Positions 43,130 through 54,560 of a stretch of DNA of 64,000 bases are shown here, piece after piece. Below the pieces are notes generated by a model, which saw only the letters and a program-made list of their open reading frames with translations, was not told the origin of the DNA and made no database searches. The DNA is from Bettongia penicillata ogilbyi. Taxonomy: Eukaryota; Chordata; Mammalia; Diprotodontia; Potoroidae. The position numbers were made by a program, and so were the translations under genes. The DNA is taken from NCBI GenBank assembly GCA_023548195.1, contig JAJHZJ010000751.1:1368501-1432500 (forward strand), given 5' to 3'. Every line of letters starts with the position of its first letter. Within the stretch, counting starts at the first letter, position 1.

Positions 43130-44520
43130 GCAATTAGGGTAGAAGCAAGAAAGGCTTGGGTAGAAGGTAGAGCTGGAGCTTGAAGAAAGAGAATTCTATG
43201 TAGTAGAGAGGTGAGGAGAGAGTACATTCCAAGAATGGCCAACATAAAGCATGGAGACAAGAGATGGAATGTTATATGCAAGGGCCAGAGAAAAACTCTC
43301 TTTTGTTGTTTTCTGAAGTGTGGAAGGCAGAGCAGTATACCCGGAGGTATAAAGATATTGAGGGGCCAGTTGGTGAAGAGCTTGAACAGGCAAACAGAAG
43401 AGTTGAAGTTTTATCCTAGAGGCAATATGAAGCCATTGGAGTTTGTTGAGTAGATCTGTGCTCAAGGAAAATAACTTTAGCAGCCATGTGGAAGATGGAT
43501 TGGAATGGCACAGGTCTTGAGGCAAGTAGGAGACTTTGCAGTAGTTCAGATGAACAGTAATGATGGTCTGAACTAAGGTGGTGGCTGTATAATTAGAAAA
43601 GGAGTCAGATATGAATGATGCTGTGAAGATAGAGAAGGAAAAGATGTGACAAGTAATTGGGAATGTAGGGGGTGAAAGGAAATGGTGAAATACAGATAAT
43701 GACAAGGCTTCCAAACCAATGAGAATGGAAAATAGCTTTGCTTTTCAGAGAGATGGTTTGAAAAAGGGCTAGATTTGGAGGGATGATGATAAGTTCTGAT
43801 GGAAAGGTATTGATTTTGAGATATCTCTGGGACATCCAGTTTGAAATGTCCAGCAAATAATTGTTGATGTGGGACTGAGACTTAAGAGAAGGACCCAGGC
43901 TAGTTATATTTAGAGTATAACAGAAGTATTAGTCAATCAAAACACCATCCTCAAAGGATGCACAAAATAATAAATCTAAGACAAGAAGGGACCACACAGG
44001 CGTAAGATTCGAACCTTTCGTTTAATAGGTAAGGAGCTATATCTAAATCTCTGAATCACTGGCATCAAAATGATAATTAAACCCACAGAGATTCAATTGG
44101 TGACCTAGAGTGCGTGTAAGGAGGAGATTTGGGGAGCTGCAGGGAATAGAGGAAAGAGGAGGGAAAAGTCAAGAAAGAGTCTTAGAGGATACCCACAGTT
44201 CCTAAAAATAATATGGACGATGGTCTAGTCAAGCTGACTGAGAAGTAGCCGTTAGAAAGGAAGAGGAGTCAGTAGTGTCATGAAAGCCTAGGGAGAAGAA
44301 AGCATGTAGGAGGGGAGGGGGCTTCCAAGGAAAGACCCTCAGATCTAATCTGCAAACCTCTGTTCTCGCAAGTTATAATATGCGATGAATGCATACAAGT
44401 GTTTAACAAGCTGAGAAATGTGTGTTTTATTCGGAAAGCAACAGGGAACCACTGAAAGTTTTTTTTTAACCAAAGGATTGAAGCATCACCAGCACTAAAA
44501 ATTGGGAATAATAATTTACA
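43130..44520 (-). mobile_element. L2 LINE, antisense, about 1.3 kb of reverse transcriptase
   Basis: The minus strand runs through the L2 'DISNWM' segment near 43800-43850, 'ATTLVQ' near 43580, and 'LQWLHIASRIK' near 43430. Around 44410-44470 'LKKNFQWFPVAFRIK' repeats the last motif, so a second L2 copy adjoins. 43920-44090 is an unrelated insertion. Confidence 0.8.
43196..43714 (-). pseudogene. 172-codon relic frame in L2 reverse transcriptase
   Basis: It reads open for 172 codons. Residues 64-71 (TTLVQTII) correspond to the L2 'TTLVQATI' segment, and residues 88-121 contain 'LQWLHIASRIKLQL', close to the L2 'LQWLPIAFRIKSKL'. It starts mid-domain, lacks the catalytic FADD region and endonuclease, and has no promoter. 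It is almost certainly chance preservation in a dead element. Confidence 0.6.
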
Positions 44521-44524
44521 TTTT

Positions 44525-44665
44525 AATAGGACTCTATAAAGCACCTCTCTCACAACAGCCCTGTGACATAATAAAGGCAACTATTATACCCATTTTTAGA
44601 TGAGAAGAGTGAGGTTCAGAGAAGCTAAACAATTCACCTATAGTCATAGAGCTAGAATCTGAACA
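44525..44665 (-). mobile_element. MIR SINE, antisense
   Basis: 'aataataatttacattttaa', 'ccctgtgacataataaaggc' and 'ttagatgagaagagtgaggt'. Confidence 0.7.
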
Positions 44666-44810
44666 TATTTATTATAGTGGATAGAAAGCCAGTCATGGAC
44701 CCAGGAAATCTGGGTTCAAGTCCTTCCTCTCCCTAAGCTAAGTCTCAGAGTTCCAGGCTAGCTCCTAAGACTACAATTTACAGAGAAAGTACAAACCTGC
44801 TTTTGTGGAG
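44666..44810 (+). mobile_element. MIR-related marsupial CORE-SINE
   Basis: 'tagtggatagaaagccagtc', 'atctgggttcaagtccttcc' and the family-specific 'gctcctaagactacaattta' followed by 'cagagaaagtacaaacctgc'. Confidence 0.65.
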
Positions 44811-46206
44811 ACAGCTTCCTGTTCTGGTCCTTCCCCATGACAATGAAATGTTGGGGTACAGTCCCCATCCCTACTTGGAAGGTTCACATTTGTGTAACCA
44901 CATCACAAGGTACCCTTCTCATCCTTATCATTTTGAAGGTTGCTACTTCTTACAAAAGGAAACATATTTCATTAGTAGTACATGAGCATTAACCTCCTAA
45001 CAACAGTATTTTTATTTATGATTTATTATTCTAAAAATAGTTTAAAATGCAGTTTTATATCCAATTGTATTAGGTGTCAGAATTTTCTAACAAAATTGGG
45101 GTTAAGTATAAATAAACTAGTGTGGTGGCCAGCCTTTATCGTTGCAGGTTTTCTTTTTTCACTTAAATTAAAAGTGGGAACACATACTAATCTTATCACT
45201 GGAATCCAAGTTTCTTCATTTGGAAGAATCCAAGTCACTGGCTCAACTTGAGTTGGTCATGGGTCAGGAGACCACACCAATGCCTCTGCTACAGAAGCAA
45301 TTTTAGGGATTTCAGGGTCATCTGATTGGACCTTCCATGGCCCTAGCTGAATAGAAAGGGAATTAAATTGCCATATAAAAATGAAATTACTCACTCAAAG
45401 AAGCATTCACATATTATCTATGGCAAAGACCATCCCTGACACTCATTTATGATTAAAATTAAAACTCTAGAAATGACAGAAGATTTGGCACCCCTTATAC
45501 GGCAATAGAAATGGGAACACCAAATTAAATCGATGGCCCAAGCCTGTGGCCTCACAGATAAGGAAATGGTTTTCTCAGTGGTGTTTTCAAGTTTCGGATG
45601 TTCCTGATGAGAAGGGGAAAGGGAATTGGTGCCCTTGATGAGAGATGCGCTATATAAAACTTCTGCCTAGAATGAGCATCAGATGGGTTGGTGCCAGATA
45701 GGCTTAGTATAAGAGCAGCACCTGGCCATGTTTCTCAAGGGAAATTGTTGAAGTGCAAAAGGTCACTTTGAATAGGATGCTAAAGGCCTAAAAGGGGAAG
45801 CAGTGTCTAACACTGCTCAGTTCCCCACGTTTGCCAACAAACTTGTACAGCTCTACTTCACTTGATTTCTATTCTAGTTCTAACCATAAATTGATTATTT
45901 TGATACAATTTAAAATCTGGCAACAATCTCAAGGATCAAAATGGCATATTAACATGAACTGGTAAAAAAAAAGATGTAAATAAGATCTTGAAATACCAGT
46001 GAATGAAGATAAAATGAATATTTTAAGAAATTTGTGACAGGATAATATAACCTAGTTTTGAAATTATTCCAAATCCTGTGCCAATGGAGGAAATAAATTT
46101 TAAATATTAGATTTTAAAGGATCAATATTGTTTGTTAGGCATAAAAACTTTTATTTAAAAGGCCATGGAATTCAAAGCTGCATAGTTCCTAGAATAAAGA
46201 AAATGT
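44811..46206. other. Long single-copy-looking interval
   Basis: About 1.4 kb without a recognised repeat. The longest frame is 89 codons (44982-45251), with no family. There are no CpG clusters. Confidence 0.4.
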
Positions 46207-46280
46207 CAGAGAGAGAGAGAGAGACAGAGAGACAGAGACAGAGAGAGAGATGATTGATAAAGATAGATAGATGGATGGAA
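46207..46280. repeat. (GA)n/(GACA)n/(GATA)n microsatellite
   Basis: GAGA, GACA and GATA units in succession. Confidence 0.92.
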
Positions 46281-47384
46281 TGGTTAAAGCCTCTAGATTA
46301 ATGTGAAAGGTTTCCTCATCTCTTTGGCCTTGTCACAAAGGGTAAACAGTACAAAAAGCATTCATCAACTAAACTGCTGGCTTTCTAGAAAAAGTTGCTT
46401 CTTTTATTATGCGTCTATTTTTTATCCTGTTAGTAAATTTCCCAGCATTTAAACACTCACAGTTGTTCCTCCTTATGTCTCCGGGTCCTTCAGCTTTCAA
46501 CCTATGTGTCTTCTCTCTTCTTATAAAACCAAATCCTTTTCATTTATCTTAGGGCCTATTTTAATATTTGGTGCCGATCCTTTGCTCTGATTCTACAGCA
46601 ATTTAATGGTGAGGGTAAATAAACAAATCTCATGTGATTGTCCTATTAGATGGCTATATATTTCCCATCAAAAGTTGGATGGTGCAGCATGCTGGGAGTT
46701 ATATGCATTAGTAGAACTGTTATGCACCTGCCTGCTAACACCCATTAACACTAATGGAAGGCTGAGATCAATTACCAGAGTTGGTTTTTAGAAGTTGTAT
46801 CCTATTTTAGATCAAAATTTACATCCAAAACAACTTTTTGCATCCAAATATTAGGCTTTCCTATTTTCCTTTAATTAATGTGCTTTCTAGTTGTAATTTA
46901 GACATTTATAGGAAGAAAAGAAAATGATGAGCTATGTGTAATATTATTAAGACAGATGACCTGAACACACAAGGGTAAGAAATCTCATTAGAAGATTTCC
47001 TTCCCAGAAAACCCTACTTCATTTCTCTCATGGGTGACCTGGTGCTTCTGAATCAAACAGATGCAACCAGATTTCCCAATATTCCTATGATAAAGGTCAT
47101 TGTGGATAGTGACGAGAGAATTTTCACTCCAGTAATCAGGTGAAAATCATACAAGACAATCTCAAATGTTAAGAGATTAATACCTCTCTTTTAAAATAAA
47201 AAAAATCCAGATGTGCCTTCCTAAGTAATTACTGCTTGCAGTTGTTTCTTGCAAAATATTTCAATTCTTTCTAATCAGTCAGGTTAGAAACCGTGGTACC
47301 AAGCCCCAAATCTTATGAAGCTGAGAAAGAATGCCGAGTGAGTTCTTCGCTTCATTTACAGGTTAGCTTGCTGTGTCCCTAAAA
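46281..47384. other. Long single-copy-looking interval, candidate conserved non-coding DNA
   Basis: No repeat family recognised. The part at about 46390-46800 has balanced composition with homeodomain-like TAAT cores (for example 'caatttaatggtgagggtaa'). There is no open frame over 61 codons. Conservation cannot be judged from one sequence. Confidence 0.35.
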
Positions 47385-47455
47385 TGTAATATTGCATGTT
47401 TTATCTTTGGATCCTCAGTACCAGGCATTTGATAAATGCTTATTGATTGACCATC
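47385..47455 (+). mobile_element. L2 3' tail
   Basis: 'tggatcctcagtaccaggca' followed by 'tttgataaatgcttattgat' is the L2 end. Confidence 0.65.
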
Positions 47456-47887
47456 TTTCTCTTTTGTTTGTTCCATGATAATTTACAAAAGCATTTTTTG
47501 TGTAATGGAATGAATTGATTTGATGAAAATCTGGTGCACTACCAAGGGGGATCATGATAAGCCTCAGAGATGATTTGTGTTTTATTCCATGTTGAAACAA
47601 ATAGGGACAGGGAACAACGCAAGTTTTCTAAGGAGGGTGTCTTTTATCATTTTAAATGGATGTTAGTGAATTACAAATTTTCTTGATTGACCACTCACCA
47701 GGACTCAAGGTCCTCAGCTTAGCAATGGCCCTAAATAATAAAAGTAAAAAAAAAATACCAAAGCTTTACAATTTAAAACAAACAAAATGCTCACCAGAAC
47801 AAATAGAAAATATTACCATTCTTTGGATGAAATACCAATGAGGGCTATTATAAGTAAATAATTTATTCATGCCTGAAGGAAAAACAC
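47456..47887. other. No gene or recognised repeat
   Basis: A-rich stretch at 47746-47757. Short frames only. Confidence 0.45.
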
Positions 47888-47985
47888 GAGCCATAGCATC
47901 CTGGGGTTGGAAGGGACCTTTGAAGTTCAACCTTTACCTGGAGCAAAAATCCCCTCTACTGTGCTGGTCTATTGAAAATATTAAT
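47888..47985 (-). mobile_element. CR1/L3 3' end, antisense
   Basis: 'ctggggttggaagggacctt' and 'ctggagcaaaaatcccctct' match antisense CR1/L3 ('tgcctgaagcaggaatcccc'). Confidence 0.6.
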
Positions 47986-48097
47986 GTTCGAGTACTGGTG
48001 GGTCACTTCTTTTTTCCCCATGTTTTCTTCCTCACATTTATATGGCCCTTTAAGATTGGCAGAATGTGAAAGCATATGATCTTCCTGTGAAAGCGTA

Positions 48098-48190
48098 CGG
48101 TATGCTGAGTACTAGGGAAACAACCAAGACCACAGAAACAAAGTCCTTGCCTTCAAGGAGATGCCATTTTTGTTGTATAATGTATTAGAC
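48098..48190 (-). mobile_element. L2 3' tail, antisense
   Basis: 'ggtatgctgagtactaggga', 'aacaaagtccttgccttcaa' and 'ggagatgccatttttg'. Confidence 0.6.
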
Positions 48191-48196
48191 TGTAAA

Positions 48197-48437
48197 GGCA
48201 GTTAGGGGGTACAGTGGAAAGAGCGCCTTCTAGACCTAAATTCAAAGCTATCCTCAGACACTATGTCTAATAGCTGTGTGTCCCTGGGCAAATCACTTAA
48301 CTCTGTTTGACTCCACTTTCTCATCTGTAAAATGAGCTGAAAAAATAATTGGCCAAACCACTGCAGTATCTTTGCCAAGAAAACCCCAAATGGGATCATG
48401 AAGAGCTGGACATTACTGAAAATGACTGAACAGTTGT
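48197..48437 (+). mobile_element. Mar-1 CORE-SINE
   Basis: 'aggcagttagggggtacagt', 'taatagctgtgtgtccctgg', 'agtatctttgccaagaaaac' and 'atgggatcatgaagagctgg' then 'gactgaacagttg'. Confidence 0.92.
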
Positions 48438-48510
48438 CTAGAGAAAAACTATAGATACAGACTTTTTAGGAGCATTTTGCTAGATCCAAAAACATTCTAT
48501 AAAGAAATGT

Positions 48511-48540
48511 TTACACACACATACACACACACACACACAG
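48511..48540. repeat. (CA)n microsatellite
   Basis: Short CA run with one AT interruption. Confidence 0.9.
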
Positions 48541-48544
48541 AATT

Positions 48545-48705
48545 TATAGAGGTAGCATGATGTTTTGGATACATGTAGGTTTGATTTCTGTCTCTGACCT
48601 ACATTTACTACATAGTCTATTAGTTACAGAGATACCTGCATTAGTAGAGGAACTTTCCATACCTAGAGGTCTTCTATATCAATGAAATACCAGATCTGCT
48701 CCCTT
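48545..48705 (+). mobile_element. MIR-related marsupial CORE-SINE, internally deleted
   Basis: The end 'acctgcattagtagaggaac' and 'atcaatgaaataccagatct' is the family tail. The head 'gaggtagcatgatgttttgg' is diverged. Confidence 0.65.
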
Positions 48706-49234
48706 ACCATAATTGTTAATATAGATATTAAATTTTTGAACTTTATACTGTAATCTCACAGTTTCTGAAATGTTTCAGCCTAAGCCTAGACACATAACTG
48801 TGTGAAATATACATTCTATTTGTTTTTTAATTTAACTTGTCTTGAAAATTTCAATGGTCCTATTTTATTTTTAGCTGGAATTCCTCTTGTATTTTGTGTC
48901 TTAGTAATATTTTTTTCTTAAGTTCCCAGCATCTCTTCTTTCACCTTTTGTTTGGTATAATAAGAAATAATAATAACAATAGCAATAATTTACTTTTCCA
49001 TAACATTTTCCAAAGCAAGATTATGAAAGTAATGGTAACCTATTACTAATTATACCTTGAAAAACATCACAGCTGTTTCTAGAAACATGAAGAGCCCTAC
49101 TTAAAAGGGGAAGAAAGGAAGCTGACAATGTCATATTTATTACACAGGTGCTTAGCAAAATATTTGCAAATATACTGTGGTCTATCATCCCGTGGATGAG
49201 CTGTTTGAGTAGCAAGAAAAATAACATTTTTCAT
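48706..49234. other. No gene or recognised repeat
   Basis: AT-rich. A 68-codon minus frame has no family. Confidence 0.45.
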
Positions 49235-49385
49235 CAATAAGCCTGAGTTCAAAACCCATTTTTGCTGTTACTGCCTGTAAGACCCTGAGCAACTCACTTC
49301 CCTTGCTCTCTTAATCTAAAAAACATGGGGAGGAAGCTGAGAGCATTAGATAATATTTAAGGTTCCTTTCATCCTTTAAACCTAT
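49235..49385 (+). mobile_element. MIR-type SINE
   Basis: 'gcctgagttcaaaacccatt', 'gtaagaccctgagcaactca' and 'taaggttcctttcatccttt'. Confidence 0.65.
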
Positions 49386-49439
49386 GGAGAAAGTATATTT
49401 AGAATTAGTATGATTTCATTTGCTACAATCGGTAACAAA

Positions 49440-49725
49440 TGGCTATGCTTATATTGATATTAAAGTTTGTAAAGCACATAGAGTATTTAATTTCATTCTT
49501 AACTTTTGAGGTAAGCAATTTTATCAGTTCCATTTTATAGATAGAACACTGAGGATCCTAGGAATTAAATAATATTAAAAATTTAATAAACATAATCAAC
49601 AAAAAATTAAAATAAAAAAACAAAATTAAACAAAAAATCCCAGGGCTGCACAGCAAATAAATGCCTGAGCCACAAACTTGGGTTTTCCTCTAGGTCCAAT
49701 ACTCTGTCCACGATATCATATTGAT
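49440..49725 (-). mobile_element. MIR SINE, antisense, split by A-rich insertion
   Basis: 49440-49575 carries 'gtttgtaaagcacatagagt' and 'ttccattttatagatagaac'. 49640-49725 carries 'tcccagggctgcacagcaaa' and 'aacttgggttttcctctagg'. The intervening 65 bases are AAAT-rich. Confidence 0.65.
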
Positions 49726-50254
49726 TTTCAATAGCCAAGCATACTATGCAAAAGTCACTAGGATTTCATAGCACAGAGGGGATCTTCACATCTGACTATT
49801 TGACAGTCTACTCTGGGTAAAGACAATATGATTTGGTTATTAGTATCAATTAGTTCCTCTTGTGTTTTTGCCTTGTATCACACTGAAATAACCAGAACCA
49901 TTTTGGAAAGCAGGTTCTATAGCTCTCGTTTAAAAAACATATTAATCGTTTTTTTTTTTATTTTTGAATGAAATGAAGAAAGCTCATTTTTTAAACCAGA
50001 ATTCCTTTAGAATTCTACTATTTAGAAATGTTTATTTTATCCCCAAAATTAAAAATAAAATTTAATAATAAAAAAGAGAAAGAAAGTAGTTGACTTATAA
50101 GATATCAGGTCTTATTCAAGAACATACTAAAATCTTAGATCCATCCAACTAAAGTTAAAAAACCCCACAACCTTCAAGATTCCATTGACCATATTTAAAC
50201 ATAAAGAAAATTGAGAAGGAAATATCTGAATGGCATTCTCTTATTTTATAGCCA
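49726..50254. other. No gene or recognised repeat
   Basis: Several A- and T-rich runs, no open frame of note. Confidence 0.45.
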
Positions 50255-50330
50255 ATATGTATTGGGGCAGGATTGGAAGCCAAGTCCTTCTGGCTTCAAG
50301 GCTGACTCCATCCACCATGTCACGTTCCCT
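50255..50330 (-). mobile_element. MIR fragment, antisense
   Basis: 'gggcaggattggaagccaag' and 'ccttctggcttcaaggctga' then 'catccaccatgtca'. Confidence 0.5.
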
Positions 50331-51434
50331 CTCAGTAAACAATCGTTGTTTTAAAACATTTTTTTCTATTTAAAATAAAAACCCTGTCCAAAAAAAATTA
50401 ATTAAGACAGGATGAAGTCAAAGGTCCAAGAGTGCTTTTCCTGTGTAATCTTGAGTAATTGTAAACAACTACGTAATAGAAACCAACCGTCCGAGGAGGA
50501 GAAATGATCATTAAAGTCAAGGCTCTGTGTGCTCCGTTGATTTATGATTCTTGTTCAAAGTCACAGAAGCCGTTATGCATTCACTGATTTTAGGAGACAA
50601 TATGTAGCTGCATGACCTTTCCCTGCACCAAAAGGCATAATGCACAATAATATTCCCAAGATTCAAAAGGCCTTGCTGGGTTTTGACGACACTTGGAACC
50701 ATATATTTTGCTCTAAATTTTTCGTCTTCTCTTTTCATTGTTTTCCTGGCAAGGGGTACCATGATTGTGTATTCATAACTATTGATTGTGTTTGGAAAGA
50801 ATCATGGCTTCTGAGAGTAAGAGACTTAATACATATTCACACAAGCAAAAGTGCATCCCAAGACCTTGGGGTAGACTTGAATCAATGAAAGCAGAGACAT
50901 TCAACTGAAGTAGGGCTCCTGATAGCCAGAGTTCCACTGGAGTTACCATTGGAAGGTAGTTAAATAACTGTCAGGTTGTAACAACCTGAGCTAGACAAAT
51001 GGTGGGCAGTGACAGGAGAGTGAAGGAAGAGGAACGAGATGGCTGGGTCACTCTTATCAGCAAAGTCCTCTGTTTTTGTTGCTTTCTGTCCACACTACTC
51101 CTTCTATTCAGCTATAGCAGCTCTACTCTGTTTTTTGTTCTTTTAAACTCAGGGTAATGTCGACTTTAGCACCTAGGCCCAACCTGAAAGGGAAATTGGA
51201 GACCAAAAGCTGAGCTCAGACAGGGACATGCTGGCGTGTTATCTTAGTGGCCCGAGTTGTGAACTTTACAAAAGCTTGCTTCGGTGAGAGACTCTTTTCA
51301 CCCAGCTCCAACCCTACAGCAAGGTGAAGAAAGAGATCCCAGGAAGGGCCCTGGCCACTTGGCAAGCTGTGTACACATGCACACCCAGCTGTTCTTTCTC
51401 AACTGATGACAGATAGAAGGGAAACATTGGAATA
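50331..51434. other. Single-copy-looking interval, candidate conserved non-coding DNA
   Basis: About 1.1 kb without a recognised repeat. The stretch at about 50420-50770 keeps several CpGs ('ccgtccgaggaggag') unusual for this AT-rich, CpG-poor window. Two overlapping 81-82 codon frames on opposite strands carry no domain. 51180-51420 is the least AT-rich part. Confidence 0.4.
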
Positions 51435-51525
51435 TAAGATTTGCCATATCAGATCAGACCACTGATTTATCTATCCTTGTAGCATGCCTCTGGGAGTGGC
51501 CAGTGTCAGATGCTTCAGAGGAAGA
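51435..51525 (+). mobile_element. CR1-like amniote repeat fragment
   Basis: 'atatcagatcagaccactga' and 'gagtggccagtgtcagatgc' followed by 'ttcagaggaag' resemble the CR1-type motif 'gacagtggccagtaccagat' then 'gcttcagagg'. Confidence 0.45.
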
Positions 51526-51729
51526 CAGGGGGGAAAAATCAAACAAAAGAAAAAGATTCTGACTTCAAGGATTTATAAGGAATTCATTCCCCAGCCATGC
51601 CTAGAGTTCACCAATTTTCTGTTCAAGCGTTTTTCTCCTAAGGTTTTTGCCACCCCTTTCCACCCTGAAATCAAAGGCAGAATAATGAGTTCAAATGCCA
51701 TTTGTGTGTTATACTTTGTATTTTGATGG

Positions 51730-52010
51730 CCTTGAAATTCACTGTTCCATCTCTCTCCTTTCCATTCCTCTTCCTCCCCAGCCATGTCAGTACTTCCCCA
51801 GTCTTCTCTCCAAGACCCTCTCCCTTCAGAAGTTTTTTTTTTCTTTTTTTGGCTACCCTTTTCCATTCTGAAATCAAAATAATCTCTCTGTATGTCTCTC
51901 TGATTCTCTCAGATTCTCTTTTTCTCTCTCTCTCCTTCCTCATTCTCTCCTTCCATTCTATCCCCCCCTTCTCTCCCTCCTTGCTATCTTGGAAAAGGTA
52001 CCCAGAGATA
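51730..52010. repeat. Degenerate pyrimidine-rich tract
   Basis: CT, TTCC and TTTC clusters without long perfect runs. The 110-codon frame across it is low-complexity. Confidence 0.75.
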
Positions 52011-52106
52011 AATCATTTGCCCCTTTGTCCTTAGTTTGATCTCTACATTTCCATTATATGAATTCTGAAAAAAAAATTTTTTTAGTCAAGTACATGGATC
52101 TGATGG

Positions 52107-52150
52107 TGCGTGCGTGCGTGTGTGTGTGTGTATACGTGTAAGTGTGTACA
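52107..52150. repeat. (GTGC)n/(GT)n microsatellite
   Basis: GTGC units followed by GT and a degenerate tail. Confidence 0.9.
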
Positions 52151-53169
52151 TGCGCTCTAAAGAAAAATCAACCCCCGAGACTTATTTTCTGATTCATGAA
52201 GTAAGGAAAAGAAGTAGACTCACCTCTCTCTAATATTCAAAGTGGACTTTTTTCTCCTTTTTTATGGTCTTATGAGTTCATGAGATATGGTAGGTCCTAC
52301 ATAAACAATGTTTAATGTGTTTTTATTATTTTCAGTGAATAAATGGAATTTTTAAAAAATAAAGATATTTAAAATCTGGAACATATTTCCCACCAGATTA
52401 TGACAATTTAAAACTTGGTCAAAATTTGACCCTAAATTATTTGACAATGTCCCCTTAAGCCCTCTAAGGGTCACTTAGCATTTCCATTACAAATCTCGAC
52501 TTTCAGGGGTTTAAAACTTGGCAGTTTAAAGTTGCAGCAGTCTGGAACTTATACAAGTTGTCAGGCCAGATGTTTTTTATTTATTTGTGTGACGTTGCTT
52601 ACCCCAACCTCCTTGTCTATACTTTCTTGCTTCATTAAAAATTCCCCTAAAACTGCTGTTAACTTACAAAGCACATACAACATTCAACAACTTTAGGTCT
52701 TTTTCCTCAGTCATTGTTTTAAAATTTTTCATTTTAAAATGATAATCTGCTAGTGAGTTACTCTTCTCCAATAATGAAGATGAAGTCAAGCAGATTCCAG
52801 AAAATTGGGATCATGCTCATGCTTGAGTCAAAGATGGGCAGGGTAAAGAAAGAGGGAGCTTTGAAAATGAAATGGACAAAAAATAGCCAACTAAGGAGTA
52901 GTGGAGCCAATGGAAAGAAACCCACAGAATGGACGTGGCAGAATTACAATGAAAAATGATTTGGGGAGAATTAAGAGAAAACCTTTGATGTTTTATAAAC
53001 AGAAAAGGAAATGCACCAAGATGAAATATAAGAAGGACATTTTAAAGAAATGAAGCCTAGTACAATAGTTCTATGAATTAGAACTGATTCAGTTGGTAAA
53101 ACCAGAGAACCATTACTTCATTTTACAAATCTTCATTATTGGAAGATCATGTCCAATGGAGTGCTCTGA
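52151..53169. other. No gene or recognised repeat
   Basis: About 1 kb. A lysine-rich 68-codon frame (52753-52959, plus) has no recognised family and no upstream features. Confidence 0.4.
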
Positions 53170-53420
53170 GAATCTTCTGGTTAAGGAAGCTCTGTGGAAA
53201 GCTGATCTGGAAGAGTAAAAGACCTGGGTTCAAGTCTTGAATTTGACACATACTGGCTATAGGATTGTGGGCTGGTTACTCAACCTCCCAGGGCTCTAAA
53301 CCAGTCTCTAATTCAGTAAAGTGCGGACAAGAGGCTGATCTGCATTGATTAGAGGAATTTTACTTACTTGGGAGTTCTCTATACCAATGAAATTACAGGT
53401 CTAGTCTTTATCTTTACCAA
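53170..53420 (+). mobile_element. MIR-related marsupial CORE-SINE, full length
   Basis: 'gacctgggttcaagtcttga', 'ccagggctctaaaccagtct', 'ctgatctgcattgattagag', 'cttgggagttctctatacca' and 'atgaaattacaggtctagtc' give the whole unit. Confidence 0.7.
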
Positions 53421-53489
53421 TGGCATGCTTCCCAAATCTATAGGTGACACATTCCTCCTCAGTCTGAATTCAGGATTTCCTCTACCATG

Positions 53490-53840
53490 CCTCAATTCTT
53501 CATCCTGAAGCTCCTTTCAACCCTGATTTTACAAAGTCTCCCCTCCAACCCTGTATCCTCTCCCTCTGACTGGATGGCTTCTCTTGAAATTTTCACTTAA
53601 GGAGGGTGCCCAGGCCAGTCATGTTTTCTTCCTCTCCAAGCTGCCCTCCAGACTTTACTGTGTCCCTTAGCAAGGGTCCCTTTGTCCCACTCCCACTTTC
53701 AGCTACCTTTTATATTGCCTTCTCCCATTAGAATGCACCACCTTCGGGGCAAGGACCATTTTCCTCCTTGCTTTCAGATACCAGTACTTAGCACAATGCC
53801 TGGCACAGAGTAAGTACTTCATAAATATTTGTTGACTGAC
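53490..53840 (+). mobile_element. L2 3' end
   Basis: 'atgcaccaccttcggggcaa', 'ccagtacttagcacaatgcc', 'tggcacagagtaagtacttc' and 'ataaatatttgttgactgac'. The first half is diverged. Confidence 0.75.
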
Positions 53841-53984
53841 AGATCAATGGGCAGACTAGATAGCTGACAGATGACAGAACCAAGATCCTAATAGTTCTTA
53901 ACAATGTAGACTCTAACAGGATGAAATTAAATGGATGATACATATAAAGTCTTTTACTTGAGTTCTAGAAACAAGTTTCCAAAG

Positions 53985-54560
53985 TTTAATAAGAGGGCAT
54001 ATTTGGTTAGATAGGAATTCTTCTGCAAAGAATGAAAATTAACCCTGAAAATTCAATGCAGGAGTCAAAAAACAAAACCAGAATCAATCAACTTTTATTA
54101 GGAGAAACACAGAACTTAGGATCAGGGAAATGAGAGTCCATGGTTAGATCAACATAAATATCATATTCAGTTTTAGACTGTACATTTTTAGGTGTATAAT
54201 GATAAGATGGAGAATGTCTGGAGGAGTAGTACCAGAAAGGGAAAGGCTTCAAGATGGTGCTGAGGCTTAAAGGAGCTAAAACAGAATACAGGGGAGGGGT
54301 GGATCACAGTATCCTAGAGAGGAGGATAGAAGATGGATTTGAGACTTGTTCTTCTTAACCCCAGAGGACGGATCGGAGAGCAGTGCGTAGGAGTAGCTGC
54401 AAAGATAATAAAGGGAAAAAACAAACTTCCTAATAATTGGGGAGATTCCAAAGTAGAATGGCCTCCTGGGAAAAGTAGCTGGGTTCTTCCTGACAACAAA
54501 TATCAAGGGAAGGTTACAAAACTGTTTCGAGAATTCTCTCAAAGTGATTCCCCTTCAGAT
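53985..54560 (-). other. Unassigned repeat-like block, minus-strand polyadenylation signal
   Basis: Read on the minus strand, it passes 'tctcctaataaaagttgatt' near 54090, an AATAAA context like a transcript or LTR end. The block retains CpGs ('cctacgcactgctctccgat'). It resembles no MIR, L2, Mar-1 or LINE-1. A solitary LTR, a processed transcript or another LINE is possible. A 131-codon plus-strand frame (54333-54728) has no domain. Confidence 0.4.
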
